A stretch of DNA of 38,726 bases from Yoonia sp. (GTDB taxonomy: Bacteria > Pseudomonadota > Alphaproteobacteria > Rhodobacterales > Rhodobacteraceae): NCBI GenBank assembly GCA_029250945.1, contig JAQXEG010000011.1, positions 1 to 38,726 on the forward strand. The letters run 5' to 3'. Below the pieces are notes generated by a model. That model was not told the DNA's origin. It was given only the letters and a program-made list of their open reading frames with translations, and ran no database searches. The translations under genes were made by a program, and so were the position numbers. Positions 23,629 to 32,033 of the stretch are shown here, piece by piece (position 1 is the stretch's first letter; each line of letters opens with the position of its first letter).

Positions 23629-24135
23629 ATGCGCGTTTTGGGAATCGATCCCGGGTTGCAGAACATGGGTTGGGGCGTGATCGAGGTGAACGGATCAAGG
23701 CTGACCCATGTGGCGAACGGTGTGTGCCGGTCCACTGGCAAGGATCTGGGCCTGCGCCTATGTGAACTGCACCGACAGTTGACGGCTGTGATCATCGCCC
23801 ATGCCCCCGATACCGCCGCCGTGGAACAGACATTTGTGAACAAGGATGGCGTCGGCACGTTGAAACTGGGTCAAGCCCGCGGGATCGCCATGCTGGTGCC
23901 TGCGCAGGCGGGGCTGCCGATTGGCGAATATTACCCCAACGCGATCAAAAAAGCCGTGGTTGGTGTCGGTCACGCTGATAAGAAACAGATCGACCATATG
24001 GTCCGGTTGCAATTACCGGGCGTGGACCTTGCGGGCCCGGATGCGGCTGATGCGCTGGCGATTGCGATTTGTCATGCCCATCACATGCAATCGGCAGACA
24101 CCCTTGCCGCAGCATTGGCAAAGGCCAGCGCATGA
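23629..24135 (+). CDS. ruvC: Holliday-junction resolvase RuvC
   Basis: A 168-residue RNase H-fold endonuclease that cuts Holliday junctions symmetrically. The first acidic ligand is D7 in [14 protein letters not shown]; further acidic sites are in [12 protein letters not shown] and [14 protein letters not shown]. The region [23 protein letters not shown] is the usual DNA-binding part. The frame is open upstream, but the ATG at 23629 with AAGGGA gives the conserved N-terminus. Its TGA overlaps the ruvA ATG by four bases. Confidence 0.97.
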   Translation: MRVLGIDPGLQNMGWGVIEVNGSRLTHVANGVCRSTGKDLGLRLCELHRQLTAVIIAHAPDTAAVEQTFVNKDGVGTLKLGQARGIAMLVPAQAGLPIGEYYPNAIKKAVVGVGHADKKQIDHMVRLQLPGVDLAGPDAADALAIAICHAHHMQSADTLAAALAKASA

Positions 24136-24785
24136 TCGGGAAAATCGCAGGCATTCTGGAATATCGCAGCACCGATCACATTCTGATCGATGTGCGCGGC
24201 GTGGGCTATATCGTCTATGTTAGCAATCGCGTGCTGGCCGGTTTGCCCAGCAACGGAGAGCCGGTCGCACTTTATACCGACCTTTTGGTGCGCGAGGACA
24301 ATCTGCAATTATTCGGCTTCACCACCTTGGTGGAAAAGGAATGGCACCGCCTGTTGATGTCCGTGCAAGGGATCGGGGCCAAGGCGTCAATGGCGATCCT
24401 TGGCACGTTGGGCGCCGAGGGTGTCAGCCGCGGCATTGCGCTGGGCGACTGGAACGCGCTAGCCAAGGCCAAGGGCGTCGGCCCCAAAACCGCGCAACGC
24501 GTCGCGATTGAGCTGAAGGATAAGGCCCCCAGCGTTATGGCGATGGGTGGTACAATGGCTGAGGCAACAGGCGACGAGGTGATCGAGGACGCGCCCAAAC
24601 GCCGCGCACCCGCCACACCAAAAGGAAACCCCGCACAGGCCGAGGCGCTGTCGGCCCTAACCAACCTTGGCTACGCCCCCGGCGACGCGGCAGGTGCCGT
24701 GGCCGAGGCGCTAGGCGCACAACCCGATCTTGATACATCCGCCCTGATCCGTGCGGGCTTGAAGCTGCTGGCCCCAAAGGGGTAG
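24132..24785 (+). CDS. ruvA: Holliday-junction DNA helicase subunit RuvA
   Basis: A 217-residue protein with three parts: an OB-fold N-terminus ([30 protein letters not shown]), two helix-hairpin-helix motifs ([17 protein letters not shown] and [22 protein letters not shown]), and, after a flexible acidic-basic linker, a small C-terminal domain that contacts RuvB ([21 protein letters not shown]). RuvA tetramers clamp the four-way junction and load RuvB. It overlaps ruvC by four bases and precedes ruvB by nine. Confidence 0.97.
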   Translation: MIGKIAGILEYRSTDHILIDVRGVGYIVYVSNRVLAGLPSNGEPVALYTDLLVREDNLQLFGFTTLVEKEWHRLLMSVQGIGAKASMAILGTLGAEGVSRGIALGDWNALAKAKGVGPKTAQRVAIELKDKAPSVMAMGGTMAEATGDEVIEDAPKRRAPATPKGNPAQAEALSALTNLGYAPGDAAGAVAEALGAQPDLDTSALIRAGLKLLAPKG

Positions 24786-24794
24786 GGGTGACGC

Positions 24795-25814
24795 GTGACT
24801 GAACCTGATCCCAACCTGCGTCCCGCGCCCCAGCCCGAAGATGCCGACCGCGCCCTGCGGCCGCAGACGCTTGATGAATTCATCGGGCAACGGGATGCGC
24901 GTGCCAACCTTAAGGTGTTTATCGAAAGCGCGAAGATGCGCGGCGAAGCGATGGACCACGCGCTGTTTCACGGCCCGCCCGGTTTGGGGAAAACCACGCT
25001 TGCACAAATTATGGCGCGTGAATTGGGCGTGAATTTCCGCATGACGTCTGGCCCTGTGCTGGCCAAGGCCGGTGATCTGGCTGCAATCCTGACCAATCTT
25101 GAGGCGCGCGATGTCTTGTTCATCGACGAAATCCATCGGCTTAATCCGGCGGTGGAAGAGGTGTTATACCCCGCGCTTGAGGATTTTGAGCTGGATTTGG
25201 TCATCGGCGAAGGCCCCGCCGCGCGCACAGTGCGGATTGAGCTTCAGCCATTCACGCTTGTGGGGGCGACCACCCGCATGGGTCTGCTGACCACGCCGTT
25301 ACGCGACCGGTTTGGCATCCCCACGCGACTTGAATTCTATACCGAGGATGAGCTGAACGAGATTGTGACCCGTGGCGCCCGCCTGATGGGTGCCCCCGCC
25401 GACGAGGCAGGCGCGCGCGAGATCGCCAAACGCGCCCGTGGCACGCCGCGTATCGCGGGACGTTTGTTGCGCCGCGTCGTTGATTTTGCCGTGGTCGAGG
25501 GGGCGGGCCGCGTGACCCAGGCCATCGCGGATAACGCGCTGACCCGTTTGGGCGTAGATCATCTGGGCCTTGATAGTGCTGACCGCCGTTACTTGCGTCT
25601 GATCGCCGAAAGCTATGGCGGCGGCCCCGTCGGGGTCGAGACAATGTCAGCCGCCCTATCCGAAAGCCGCGATAGCTTAGAGGATGTGATCGAACCTTAT
25701 CTGCTGCAAATGGGTCTGATCCAGCGCACCCCGCGTGGACGGATGCTCGCGCAGGCCGCGTGGACCCATTTGGGATTGAACGCGCCCAAAACCGACCGCG
25801 ATTTGTTTGGTTGA
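24795..25814 (+). CDS. ruvB: Holliday-junction branch-migration ATPase RuvB
   Basis: A 339-residue AAA+ motor. It has Walker A GPPGLGKT (60-67), Walker [10 protein letters not shown], a sensor/arginine-finger region [18 protein letters not shown], and a C-terminal winged helix ([30 protein letters not shown]). RuvB hexamers pump DNA through the RuvA-bound junction. It starts with GTG at 24795, nine bases after ruvA, with GGGGTGA upstream. The length is typical. Confidence 0.97.
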   Translation: MTEPDPNLRPAPQPEDADRALRPQTLDEFIGQRDARANLKVFIESAKMRGEAMDHALFHGPPGLGKTTLAQIMARELGVNFRMTSGPVLAKAGDLAAILTNLEARDVLFIDEIHRLNPAVEEVLYPALEDFELDLVIGEGPAARTVRIELQPFTLVGATTRMGLLTTPLRDRFGIPTRLEFYTEDELNEIVTRGARLMGAPADEAGAREIAKRARGTPRIAGRLLRRVVDFAVVEGAGRVTQAIADNALTRLGVDHLGLDSADRRYLRLIAESYGGGPVGVETMSAALSESRDSLEDVIEPYLLQMGLIQRTPRGRMLAQAAWTHLGLNAPKTDRDLFG

Positions 25815-25864
25815 AGTCGACCCGCCGCGGGGGGTATTCATCGCCTGAAGATAGGAGGCATCCC

Positions 25865-26488
25865 ATGGACGCAAATGCTGTAGAGGCGCTGTTTACCCGC
25901 CGCGACGAAAGCTATTTCTTTGCCCGCTGGGGCCGCCCGATTGTGCCTGTGGTGTTTGGCGTGGATGACGCGACCTTGGCCGTGTTCAAGGGCGCGATCG
26001 AGGTCATGGTTGGCCTCGCCCAGCATAAAATGGCAGAAACCGACCCCGAACTTGGCGCAAACCTGATGATGTTTTTCTGTCAGGACTGGTCTGAGCTGGG
26101 CGAGGTGCCGCACATGGACCAGCTTGTGCCCGACATCGGCCCGCTTATGGCCAAGCTGAAGGCGGCAGATGCCAATCAATACCGCATTTTCCGGTTCGAT
26201 AAGGATGGCGCGATCCGTGCGTGTTTCGTGTTCTTGCGGATGGATAACCATTTGGCGGCAGTGTCCGCCGACACGCTTGCGCTGTCCCAAGCAGCCCAGA
26301 CGATCCTGTTGTGGTCGGACATGGCATTCCGCGAACAATCGCCGCTGGCGTTGATCAATGACACAACCGTGCTGCGCCCTGAAATCGCGGGCGTGATCCG
26401 CGCGGCCTATGATCCGGTCATGCCCGCCATGGCGCGTGATGCGTCCCATGCCATGCGCCTTGCCGCCCGCGTAGAGCCGCCGCAATGA
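25865..26488 (+). CDS. Conserved-looking protein of unknown function, coupled to ybgC
   Basis: I do not recognise this 207-residue protein. It is soluble, without signal peptide or membrane segment. It has YFFARWGRPIVPVVFGVDDATLAVFKGAIEVM near the start, a stretch rich in acidic residues and methionine, and a C-terminal LINDTTVLRPEIAGVIRAAYDP. A strong AGGAGG site precedes the ATG. It begins 50 bases after ruvB and its TGA overlaps the ybgC ATG by four bases, so it is made together with the Tol-associated thioesterase and sits between the ruv and tol clusters. Good ribosome site, coupling and codon use make it a real gene. Confidence 0.75.
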   Translation: MDANAVEALFTRRDESYFFARWGRPIVPVVFGVDDATLAVFKGAIEVMVGLAQHKMAETDPELGANLMMFFCQDWSELGEVPHMDQLVPDIGPLMAKLKAADANQYRIFRFDKDGAIRACFVFLRMDNHLAAVSADTLALSQAAQTILLWSDMAFREQSPLALINDTTVLRPEIAGVIRAAYDPVMPAMARDASHAMRLAARVEPPQ

Positions 26489-26865
26489 CCCATCAGTTCC
26501 CCCTGCGCGTCTATTATGAGGACACCGACCTTGCTGGGATCGTCTATTACGCCAACTACCTGAAATTTATCGAACGCGCGCGCAGCGAATGGGTGCGAGG
26601 CCTTGGCGTGGATCAGGTCGCGATGAAGGTAGACGGTATCGTCTTTGCCGTCCGCCGGGTCGAGGCGGATTATATCGCGCCTGCCCATTACGATGATGAA
26701 CTGGTGGTGGACACGTCGGTGGACAAGCTGACGGGTGCGCGATTGGTCGTGCGACAGGTTGTGCGTCGCGCAGATCAGGTGCTGTTTGATGCGCTTGTCA
26801 CCATCGTGGCGATCGGTGCGGCGGGCAAACCTGCACGACTTCCAGCGGCGATCCGCCGAAATTAG
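26485..26865 (+). CDS. ybgC: Tol-Pal-associated acyl-CoA thioesterase
   Basis: A 126-residue hotdog-fold thioesterase with the family motif YYEDTDLAGIVYYANYLKFIERARSEW; D15 corresponds to the catalytic aspartate of 4-hydroxybenzoyl-CoA thioesterases. YbgC hydrolyses acyl-CoA or acyl-ACP thioesters and is linked to phospholipid metabolism. It precedes tolQ in many proteobacteria, as here. The 110 bases before tolQ hold a separate promoter candidate, so ybgC may belong to the upstream transcript. Confidence 0.93.
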   Translation: MTHQFPLRVYYEDTDLAGIVYYANYLKFIERARSEWVRGLGVDQVAMKVDGIVFAVRRVEADYIAPAHYDDELVVDTSVDKLTGARLVVRQVVRRADQVLFDALVTIVAIGAAGKPARLPAAIRRN

Positions 26866-26898
26866 GCGCAATTTGCCCCGTTGTGCCCTGCGGTTGCG

Positions 26899-26926
26899 TT
26901 GGATTTCTGCACACGGCTTGTATATA
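26899..26926 (+). promoter_or_regulatory. Predicted promoter of the tol operon
   Basis: TTGGAT at 26899-26904 and TATATA at 26921-26926 are 16 bases apart (an alternative -10, TATAGT, lies two bases on). It sits about 50 bases before tolQ in the only sizeable gap ahead of the tol genes. Confidence 0.5.
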
Positions 26927-26975
26927 GTGTCCGCAATCAGAGCCCAAACAGGGCCGCAAAAACTAGAGCAGGCAC

Positions 26976-27650
26976 ATGGAAGCAACAACAGATTTCACGA
27001 TGTGGGCCCTTTTCGCCCGCGCGACTATTACCGTAAAACTCGTCATGATCATGTTGATGGCCGCATCCGTGTGGTGCTGGGCCGTGATCATCGACAAAAT
27101 CATCCAATATCGCCGCGCCCGCGCTGAGGCAGAGGTGTTTGACCGCTCCTTCTGGTCGGGTGAGCCGCTGGACACGCTATTTGATCAGATCGGCACCAGC
27201 CCCACAGGGCAAAGCCAGACAATTTTCGCCGCAGGCATGATGGAATGGCGGCGGTCGCATCGTCAGGATGGCGGGTTGATTGCCGGTGCGCAGGCGCGGA
27301 TTGACCGGTCCATGGATGTCGCCATCGCCAAAGAGGCGGGCAAATTGCAAAAGGGTTTGCCTGTTTTGGCGACGGTCGGGTCAACCGCACCTTTTGTGGG
27401 GCTGTTCGGCACCGTTTGGGGCATCATGAACGCCTTTATCGAGATTGCAGAGGCGCAGAATACCAACCTTGCCGTCGTCGCGCCGGGGATTGCAGAGGCG
27501 TTGCTGGCCACCGGTCTTGGCCTGTTGGCGGCGATCCCTGCGGTTATTTTCTATAACAAACTGTCGGCTGATAGTGACCGTCTGGTCGCGGGGTACGAGG
27601 CCTTTGCCGATGAGTTTGCAACCATCCTTAGCCGTCAGTTGGACAGCTAA
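26976..27650 (+). CDS. tolQ: Tol-Pal proton-channel subunit TolQ
   Basis: A 224-residue inner-membrane protein of the MotA/TolQ/ExbB family with three helices at about 18-40, 128-152 and 167-193 and a large cytoplasmic loop between the first two. LPVLATVGSTAPFVGLFGTVWGIMNAF and APGIAEALLATGLGLLAAIPAVIFYN are the conserved channel helices. With TolR it uses the proton gradient to energise TolA. Its TAA is directly followed by the tolR ATG. Confidence 0.96.
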   Translation: MEATTDFTMWALFARATITVKLVMIMLMAASVWCWAVIIDKIIQYRRARAEAEVFDRSFWSGEPLDTLFDQIGTSPTGQSQTIFAAGMMEWRRSHRQDGGLIAGAQARIDRSMDVAIAKEAGKLQKGLPVLATVGSTAPFVGLFGTVWGIMNAFIEIAEAQNTNLAVVAPGIAEALLATGLGLLAAIPAVIFYNKLSADSDRLVAGYEAFADEFATILSRQLDS

Positions 27651-28124
27651 ATGGGCGCTGGTGTTATGAAATCCGACGGGGACGGCGGACGTCGCCGTCG
27701 CGGCCGCCGCAAAACCGCGCCGATGGCTGAAATCAACGTCACACCCTTTGTGGATGTGATGCTGGTGCTGCTGATCATCTTTATGGTCGCGGCCCCGTTG
27801 CTGACTGTTGGCGTGCCAGTGGAATTGCCACAGACAGCCGCCAATGCATTGCCCACAGATGAAGAAGAGCCGTTGACCGTGACCATCACGGGCGCGGGTG
27901 AAATCCTGATCCAGAATACGCCAACGGCGGCCAATGAATTGGTCGGCAAGCTGACCGCGATTGCGGCAGAGCGGTCATCGGATCGGATTTTCTTGCGCGC
28001 TGACGGGGCCAATGACTGGACCACCGTCGCCGAGATTATGGGCGCGTTGAATGCAGGTGGGTTTTCCAACATCGGCCTTGTGACTGACGTTGGCGGCCCC
28101 GCGCTTGACGGGTCGGACGGCTAG
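27651..28124 (+). CDS. tolR: Tol-Pal proton-channel subunit TolR
   Basis: A 157-residue ExbD/TolR protein: a basic cytoplasmic N-terminus (GRRRRGRRK), one membrane helix (about 33-53) with the proton-carrying aspartate D35 in EINVTPFVDVMLVLLIIFM, then a periplasmic domain. It starts at the base after the tolQ stop, implying coupled translation. A second ATG five codons in is possible. It pairs with TolQ. Confidence 0.96.
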   Translation: MGAGVMKSDGDGGRRRRGRRKTAPMAEINVTPFVDVMLVLLIIFMVAAPLLTVGVPVELPQTAANALPTDEEEPLTVTITGAGEILIQNTPTAANELVGKLTAIAAERSSDRIFLRADGANDWTTVAEIMGALNAGGFSNIGLVTDVGGPALDGSDG

Positions 28125-28128
28125 GTCG

Positions 28129-29208
28129 ATGCGCAGCTACGGCACCTATATATCGGGGATCGGCCATGTCGGGCTGGTTGGCTGGTTGATCCTTGGGTGG
28201 GGATTCAACGCTGAGCCGCTGCCCTTTGAGGTGTCCGAAGTGTCCGTTGTCTCGTCCGAGGAATTCGCGGCCATTGTCGCGGCCACGACCCCGCAACCGG
28301 ATGTGGCGGAACCGACAGCACCGGTGGTGCCTGTCATCGACGACACACCACCGCCCGCCAGGCTGGACACGCCGCCCGCCGCCGTTGAACCGCCACCCGC
28401 CGTGCCCGCGCCTGATCAGGAAACGCCGCCGCCCGCGCCGCCAGAACCACCCACATCACCTGCCGATGTCGCCGACACCGCCCCCGTAGAGCCGACCCCG
28501 CCCGCCGTGGAACCGACCCCTGCCTTGACCCAATCCACCCGTCCACGTCCGCGACCCGCCCCCCGCATCGCACCCGAGGCCGTGGCGCCCCCGCCGCCGG
28601 ACGCGGATATCGCAGATGTGTTGCAGGACGCTGTTGTGCCTGACGAAAGCGCGGTTGCCGACATGGTGGAGCCCGCACAAGAAGCCACTGCGCCCGAGGA
28701 AGCCGCGACAGAAATCGTGACCGAGGCAGAAGAACCATCAGGCGCTGTCGCCAGTTCCGTGCGCCCTGCGGCCCGCCCCAATCGCCCCGCACCCGCACAG
28801 CAAACCGCGCAAGAGGATGACAATGCCGTGGCAGAGGCGCTGGCCGCCGCCCTTGCGGGAGAGGCGGTTGAGCCTGATCTTCCGGCTGGGCCGCCGCTAA
28901 CCGGATCGGAACGCGAAGGGTTCCGTGTGGCGGTGAACCGCTGTTGGAATGTGGACCCCGGATCACAGGCGGCGCGGGTGACCGTGACGGTTGCGTTTGA
29001 ATTGGACCAGTCCGGCCGCGTGCAAGGTGACGTGCGCCAAGTCGCCGCGACGGGTGGTGACGCTAGTGCGACGGGCATTGCATTTCAGGCCGCACGCCGC
29101 GCGATCTTGCGTTGCGGTGCGTCGGGCTATGACCTGCCGGTTGACAAATATGACCAGTGGCGCGCGGTCGAGATTACGTTTGACCCGTCAGGGATGCGTA
29201 TGCGGTAG
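28129..29208 (+). CDS. tolA: Tol-Pal energy-transducing protein TolA
   Basis: A 359-residue protein with one N-terminal membrane helix (ISGIGHVGLVGWLILGWGF). A long Pro/Ala/Glu-rich periplasmic spacer (about 60-250) follows, with many PPP and EPTP-type runs, then a C-terminal domain containing two cysteines (AVNRCWNV and AILRCGASGYDLP) and ending VEITFDPSGM, as in the TolA domain that binds TolB and Pal. The spacer is proline-rich instead of the long Ala/Lys helix of enterobacterial TolA. I chose the ATG at 28129, four bases after tolR, over a start inside tolR. Confidence 0.9.
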   Translation: MRSYGTYISGIGHVGLVGWLILGWGFNAEPLPFEVSEVSVVSSEEFAAIVAATTPQPDVAEPTAPVVPVIDDTPPPARLDTPPAAVEPPPAVPAPDQETPPPAPPEPPTSPADVADTAPVEPTPPAVEPTPALTQSTRPRPRPAPRIAPEAVAPPPPDADIADVLQDAVVPDESAVADMVEPAQEATAPEEAATEIVTEAEEPSGAVASSVRPAARPNRPAPAQQTAQEDDNAVAEALAAALAGEAVEPDLPAGPPLTGSEREGFRVAVNRCWNVDPGSQAARVTVTVAFELDQSGRVQGDVRQVAATGGDASATGIAFQAARRAILRCGASGYDLPVDKYDQWRAVEITFDPSGMRMR

Positions 29209-29225
29209 GCGGATAGGCGCGCAGG

Positions 29226-29282
29226 GGGCGTGATTTTTTAAACGCCCTGTGTCATGAATAACAAAAGCGGGCCAAGACCCGC
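29226..29282 (+). other. Two hairpins between tolA and tolB
   Basis: GGGCGT (29226-29231) and ACGCCC (29242-29247) enclose a T-rich loop; GCGGG (29267-29271) and CCCGC (29278-29282) form a second stem. Neither is followed by a T-run. They occupy most of the 95-base gap and could modulate read-through from tolA to tolB or protect mRNA ends. Confidence 0.4.
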
Positions 29283-29303
29283 GGGCAGAGTTTGAGGCGA
29301 AGT

Positions 29304-30620
29304 ATGTTGAAACGATTTCTAATGGCTTTGGTGGCGCTGGTGTTGGCGGGTCCTGTGATGGCCCAAAGCGGCCCGTTGCGGTTGACGATCACCGATGGTG
29401 TGATTGAACCGCTGCCCTTTGCCGTGCCCGGTTTTCAGGCCGAAAACACTGAAGCCGCGCAAGTAGCCAGCGATATCACCCGCCTTGTGGCGGCTGATCT
29501 GTCGGGGACGGGGCTTTTTCGCGAAATTCCTGCGTCTGTGTTCATCAGCGCGCACAGCAGCTTTACCCAGACGGTCGCCTATGCCGATTGGCGTGCGATC
29601 AATGCGCAGGCGCTGATCACAGGTGCCGTGATGGTAGCGGGAAATCAGCTGGTCGTGAAATTCCGCTTGTATGACGTATTTTCCGGCAGCGAGATGGGCG
29701 GCGGGTTGCAGTTTGCTGGCACTGTCGATGGTTGGCGCCGCATGGCCCATAAGGTTGCCGACGCCGCCTATAGCCGGATCACGGGCGAAGGTGGTTATTT
29801 CGACAGCCGCGTCGTCTTCGTGTCAGAAACAGGCCCCAAGAACGAGCGGCAAAAGCGGCTTGCGATCATGGATTACGACGGCGCGAATGTGCAGTTTTTG
29901 ACCGATAGCACCGCGCTTGTGCTGGCCCCTCGGTTTTCGCCCACGGGTGACCGCGTGCTTTATACCAGCTTCGTGTCCGGCTTTCCGCGGATCAATCTGC
30001 TGGATGTGGCGACGGTTGGCACACGCCAGCTTCAAACCGCGGACGGCGAAATGGCGTTCAGCCCGCGGTTTTCGCGTGATGGCAGTCAGGTCATTTACAG
30101 TGTGTCCAACGGAGGCAACACCGATATCTATCGTGGCGATATTGCCAGTGGTGCCAGCACCCGCCTGACATCTGCCCCATCGATTGAGACCGCGCCCAGC
30201 CTGTCGCCTGACGGCACACAGATCGTGTTTGAAAGCGATCGGTCGGGCACACAGCAGCTATATATTATGTCCGCCAATGGCGGCGACGCGCGGCGCATTT
30301 CGTTTGGTGACGGGCGCTATGGCACCCCCGTTTGGTCGCCCCGTGGCGATCTGGTGGCATTCACCAAGCAAAACGCGGGCCGGTTCCACATCGGCGTGAT
30401 GCGCACCGACGGGTCCGAAGAGCGGCTTTTGACGGCGTCGTTTCTGGACGAAAGCCCGACATGGTCGCCCAATGGTCGTGTCATCATGTTCATGCGCGAA
30501 ACTCAAGGGGCGGGCGGCACGTCGTCGCTGTATTCGGTTGATATCTCGGGTCGGAACCTGAAACCTGTGACGTTGCCCAATGGCGCGTCTGATCCGTCTT
30601 GGGGCCCTCTCCAGCCGTAA
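29304..30620 (+). CDS. tolB: Tol-Pal periplasmic protein TolB
   Basis: A 438-residue secreted protein with a signal peptide ([20 protein letters not shown], cut near residue 20). An N-terminal alpha/beta domain follows (to about 160), then a six-bladed beta-propeller built of repeats such as [43 protein letters not shown] and [13 protein letters not shown]. TolB switches between Pal and TolA binding during outer-membrane constriction. The ATG at 29304 with GAGGCGA fits the signal peptide better than the TTG four codons earlier. Confidence 0.95.
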   Translation: MLKRFLMALVALVLAGPVMAQSGPLRLTITDGVIEPLPFAVPGFQAENTEAAQVASDITRLVAADLSGTGLFREIPASVFISAHSSFTQTVAYADWRAINAQALITGAVMVAGNQLVVKFRLYDVFSGSEMGGGLQFAGTVDGWRRMAHKVADAAYSRITGEGGYFDSRVVFVSETGPKNERQKRLAIMDYDGANVQFLTDSTALVLAPRFSPTGDRVLYTSFVSGFPRINLLDVATVGTRQLQTADGEMAFSPRFSRDGSQVIYSVSNGGNTDIYRGDIASGASTRLTSAPSIETAPSLSPDGTQIVFESDRSGTQQLYIMSANGGDARRISFGDGRYGTPVWSPRGDLVAFTKQNAGRFHIGVMRTDGSEERLLTASFLDESPTWSPNGRVIMFMRETQGAGGTSSLYSVDISGRNLKPVTLPNGASDPSWGPLQP

Positions 30621-30694
30621 CATCGTGTTATTTCCACGCCGGACCTGGATGTGATAGGATCAGGCAAAAGAGCAGAAGAATGATAGGACAGACA

Positions 30695-31210
30695 ATGACA
30701 TTTTTGACCAAAGCGGCCTTGATCGGCCTGATCGTCGCCACCGCTGGCTGTACCCGTCCCGACCGTTTCGGCGCAGGTGGTGGTGCGGCGCCCACAACCA
30801 CAGCCCCGTCCAGCACAGAGTTGACAGGTGTCAACGATCCCAACAGCCCGCTGTATTTCAACCAGACCATCGGTGACCGCGTGTTGTTCGCCGTTGATAC
30901 GTCGACATTGACGGCGCAGGGCAAAATGATCCTTGATGGGCAAGCCCGCTGGCTGCAAACCAACGCCGACTACCTTGCCATCATCGAAGGTCACGCGGAT
31001 GAACAGGGCACACGCGAATACAACCTCGGCCTTGGGTCCCGCCGCGCCAATGCCGTGCGCGAATACCTTGTGTCCAAAGGGGTGCCAGCATCCCGCATGC
31101 GCGTGACAAGCTATGGCAAGGAACGGCCGATTCAGGTGTGTTCACAGGAATCCTGTTATGCACAGAACCGTCGTGCCATGACCGTGATTTCCATCGCATC
31201 GCTGAGCTAG
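30695..31210 (+). CDS. pal: Peptidoglycan-associated lipoprotein Pal
   Basis: A 171-residue lipoprotein: a short hydrophobic leader ending in a lipobox-like TAGC (C19 would be acylated), a Gly/Ala/Thr/Pro linker, and an OmpA-like peptidoglycan-binding domain with FAVDTSTLTAQGKMILD, EGHADEQGTREYNLGLGSRRANAVREYL and SYGKERP. It anchors the outer membrane to peptidoglycan and binds TolB. The ATG at 30695 (AGGACAG upstream) is preferred; another ATG five codons earlier is possible. Confidence 0.95.
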   Translation: MTFLTKAALIGLIVATAGCTRPDRFGAGGGAAPTTTAPSSTELTGVNDPNSPLYFNQTIGDRVLFAVDTSTLTAQGKMILDGQARWLQTNADYLAIIEGHADEQGTREYNLGLGSRRANAVREYLVSKGVPASRMRVTSYGKERPIQVCSQESCYAQNRRAMTVISIASLS

Positions 31211-31214
31211 ACCC

Positions 31215-32033
31215 ATGTTGCACCGGATCGCTCTCATCGTAGCCTTGGGGTTCAGCGCCCCTTCTGTGATGGCGCAGGATCAAACGCTGGCGGATATTCG
31301 TCAGCAGTTGACCAGCCTTTATGTTGACGTGCAAAAACTGCGCACGGAATTGTCCACGACGGGTGGCCTGACGGCGGGTGTTGCTGGCAATACACCGCTG
31401 GATCGCCTGAACGCGATCGAGGCCGAGTTGCAGCGCCTGACCGCCAAAACCGAAGAGGTGGAGTTCCGCGTCAATCGCATTACCGTGGACGGGACCAACC
31501 GGATCGGTGATCTTGAATTCCGCCTGTGTGAGCTTGATGCCGTCTGCGATATCGCATCGCTTGGCGAAACGCCCAGCCTTGGCGGTGTTGACAATGGCAC
31601 AACGGTCCCGACGGCCCAGATACCACCGCCGTCCAATGGCCCCGCGCTGGCCGTCGCCGAGGCAGAAGATTTTGAGCGGGCGCAGGAGGCGCTCGTAGCC
31701 GGTGACTTTCGTGGCGCTGCTGATAAGCTTGCGTCCTTTGGCACGTCCTATCCGGGCAGCCCAGTAGCGGATCAAGCATCTTATCTGCGCGGTGAGGCGC
31801 TTGAGGGGCTGGGCGAAATGACCAACGCCGCCCGCGCATACCTCGAGGCGTTTTCTACTAATCCAACGGGTGGCAAAGCCCCTGATGCCTTGTTCAAGCT
31901 TGGCTTTTCATTGGGTGCGATTGGGCAGATGCAGGACGCCTGTGTGACCTTGGCAGAGGTCGGCGTGCGCTTTCCTGCGGCCACTGCGGCGGCGGATGCC
32001 ACCCAAGCAATGGCCGAACTGGGATGCAGCTAG
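31215..32033 (+). CDS. cpoB: Cell-division coordinator CpoB (YbgF)
   Basis: A 272-residue periplasmic protein with a signal peptide (LIVALGFSAPSVMA, cut near residue 20), an N-terminal coiled-coil (LADIRQQLTSLYVDVQKLRTEL and a second heptad stretch around 60-75), a Thr/Pro-rich linker, and C-terminal tetratricopeptide repeats (FERAQEALVAGDFRGAADKLASF ... GEALEGLGEMTNAARAYLEAF). CpoB links Tol-Pal with peptidoglycan synthesis at the septum. It starts four bases after pal and overlaps tilS by ten. Confidence 0.93.
   Translation: MLHRIALIVALGFSAPSVMAQDQTLADIRQQLTSLYVDVQKLRTELSTTGGLTAGVAGNTPLDRLNAIEAELQRLTAKTEEVEFRVNRITVDGTNRIGDLEFRLCELDAVCDIASLGETPSLGGVDNGTTVPTAQIPPPSNGPALAVAEAEDFERAQEALVAGDFRGAADKLASFGTSYPGSPVADQASYLRGEALEGLGEMTNAARAYLEAFSTNPTGGKAPDALFKLGFSLGAIGQMQDACVTLAEVGVRFPAATAAADATQAMAELGCS

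Noticed and set aside
28380..28700. Tandem-repeat-like GC-rich stretch
   Set aside because: It encodes the low-complexity Pro/Ala/Glu spacer of TolA; the units are irregular and not a DNA-level repeat or CRISPR array.
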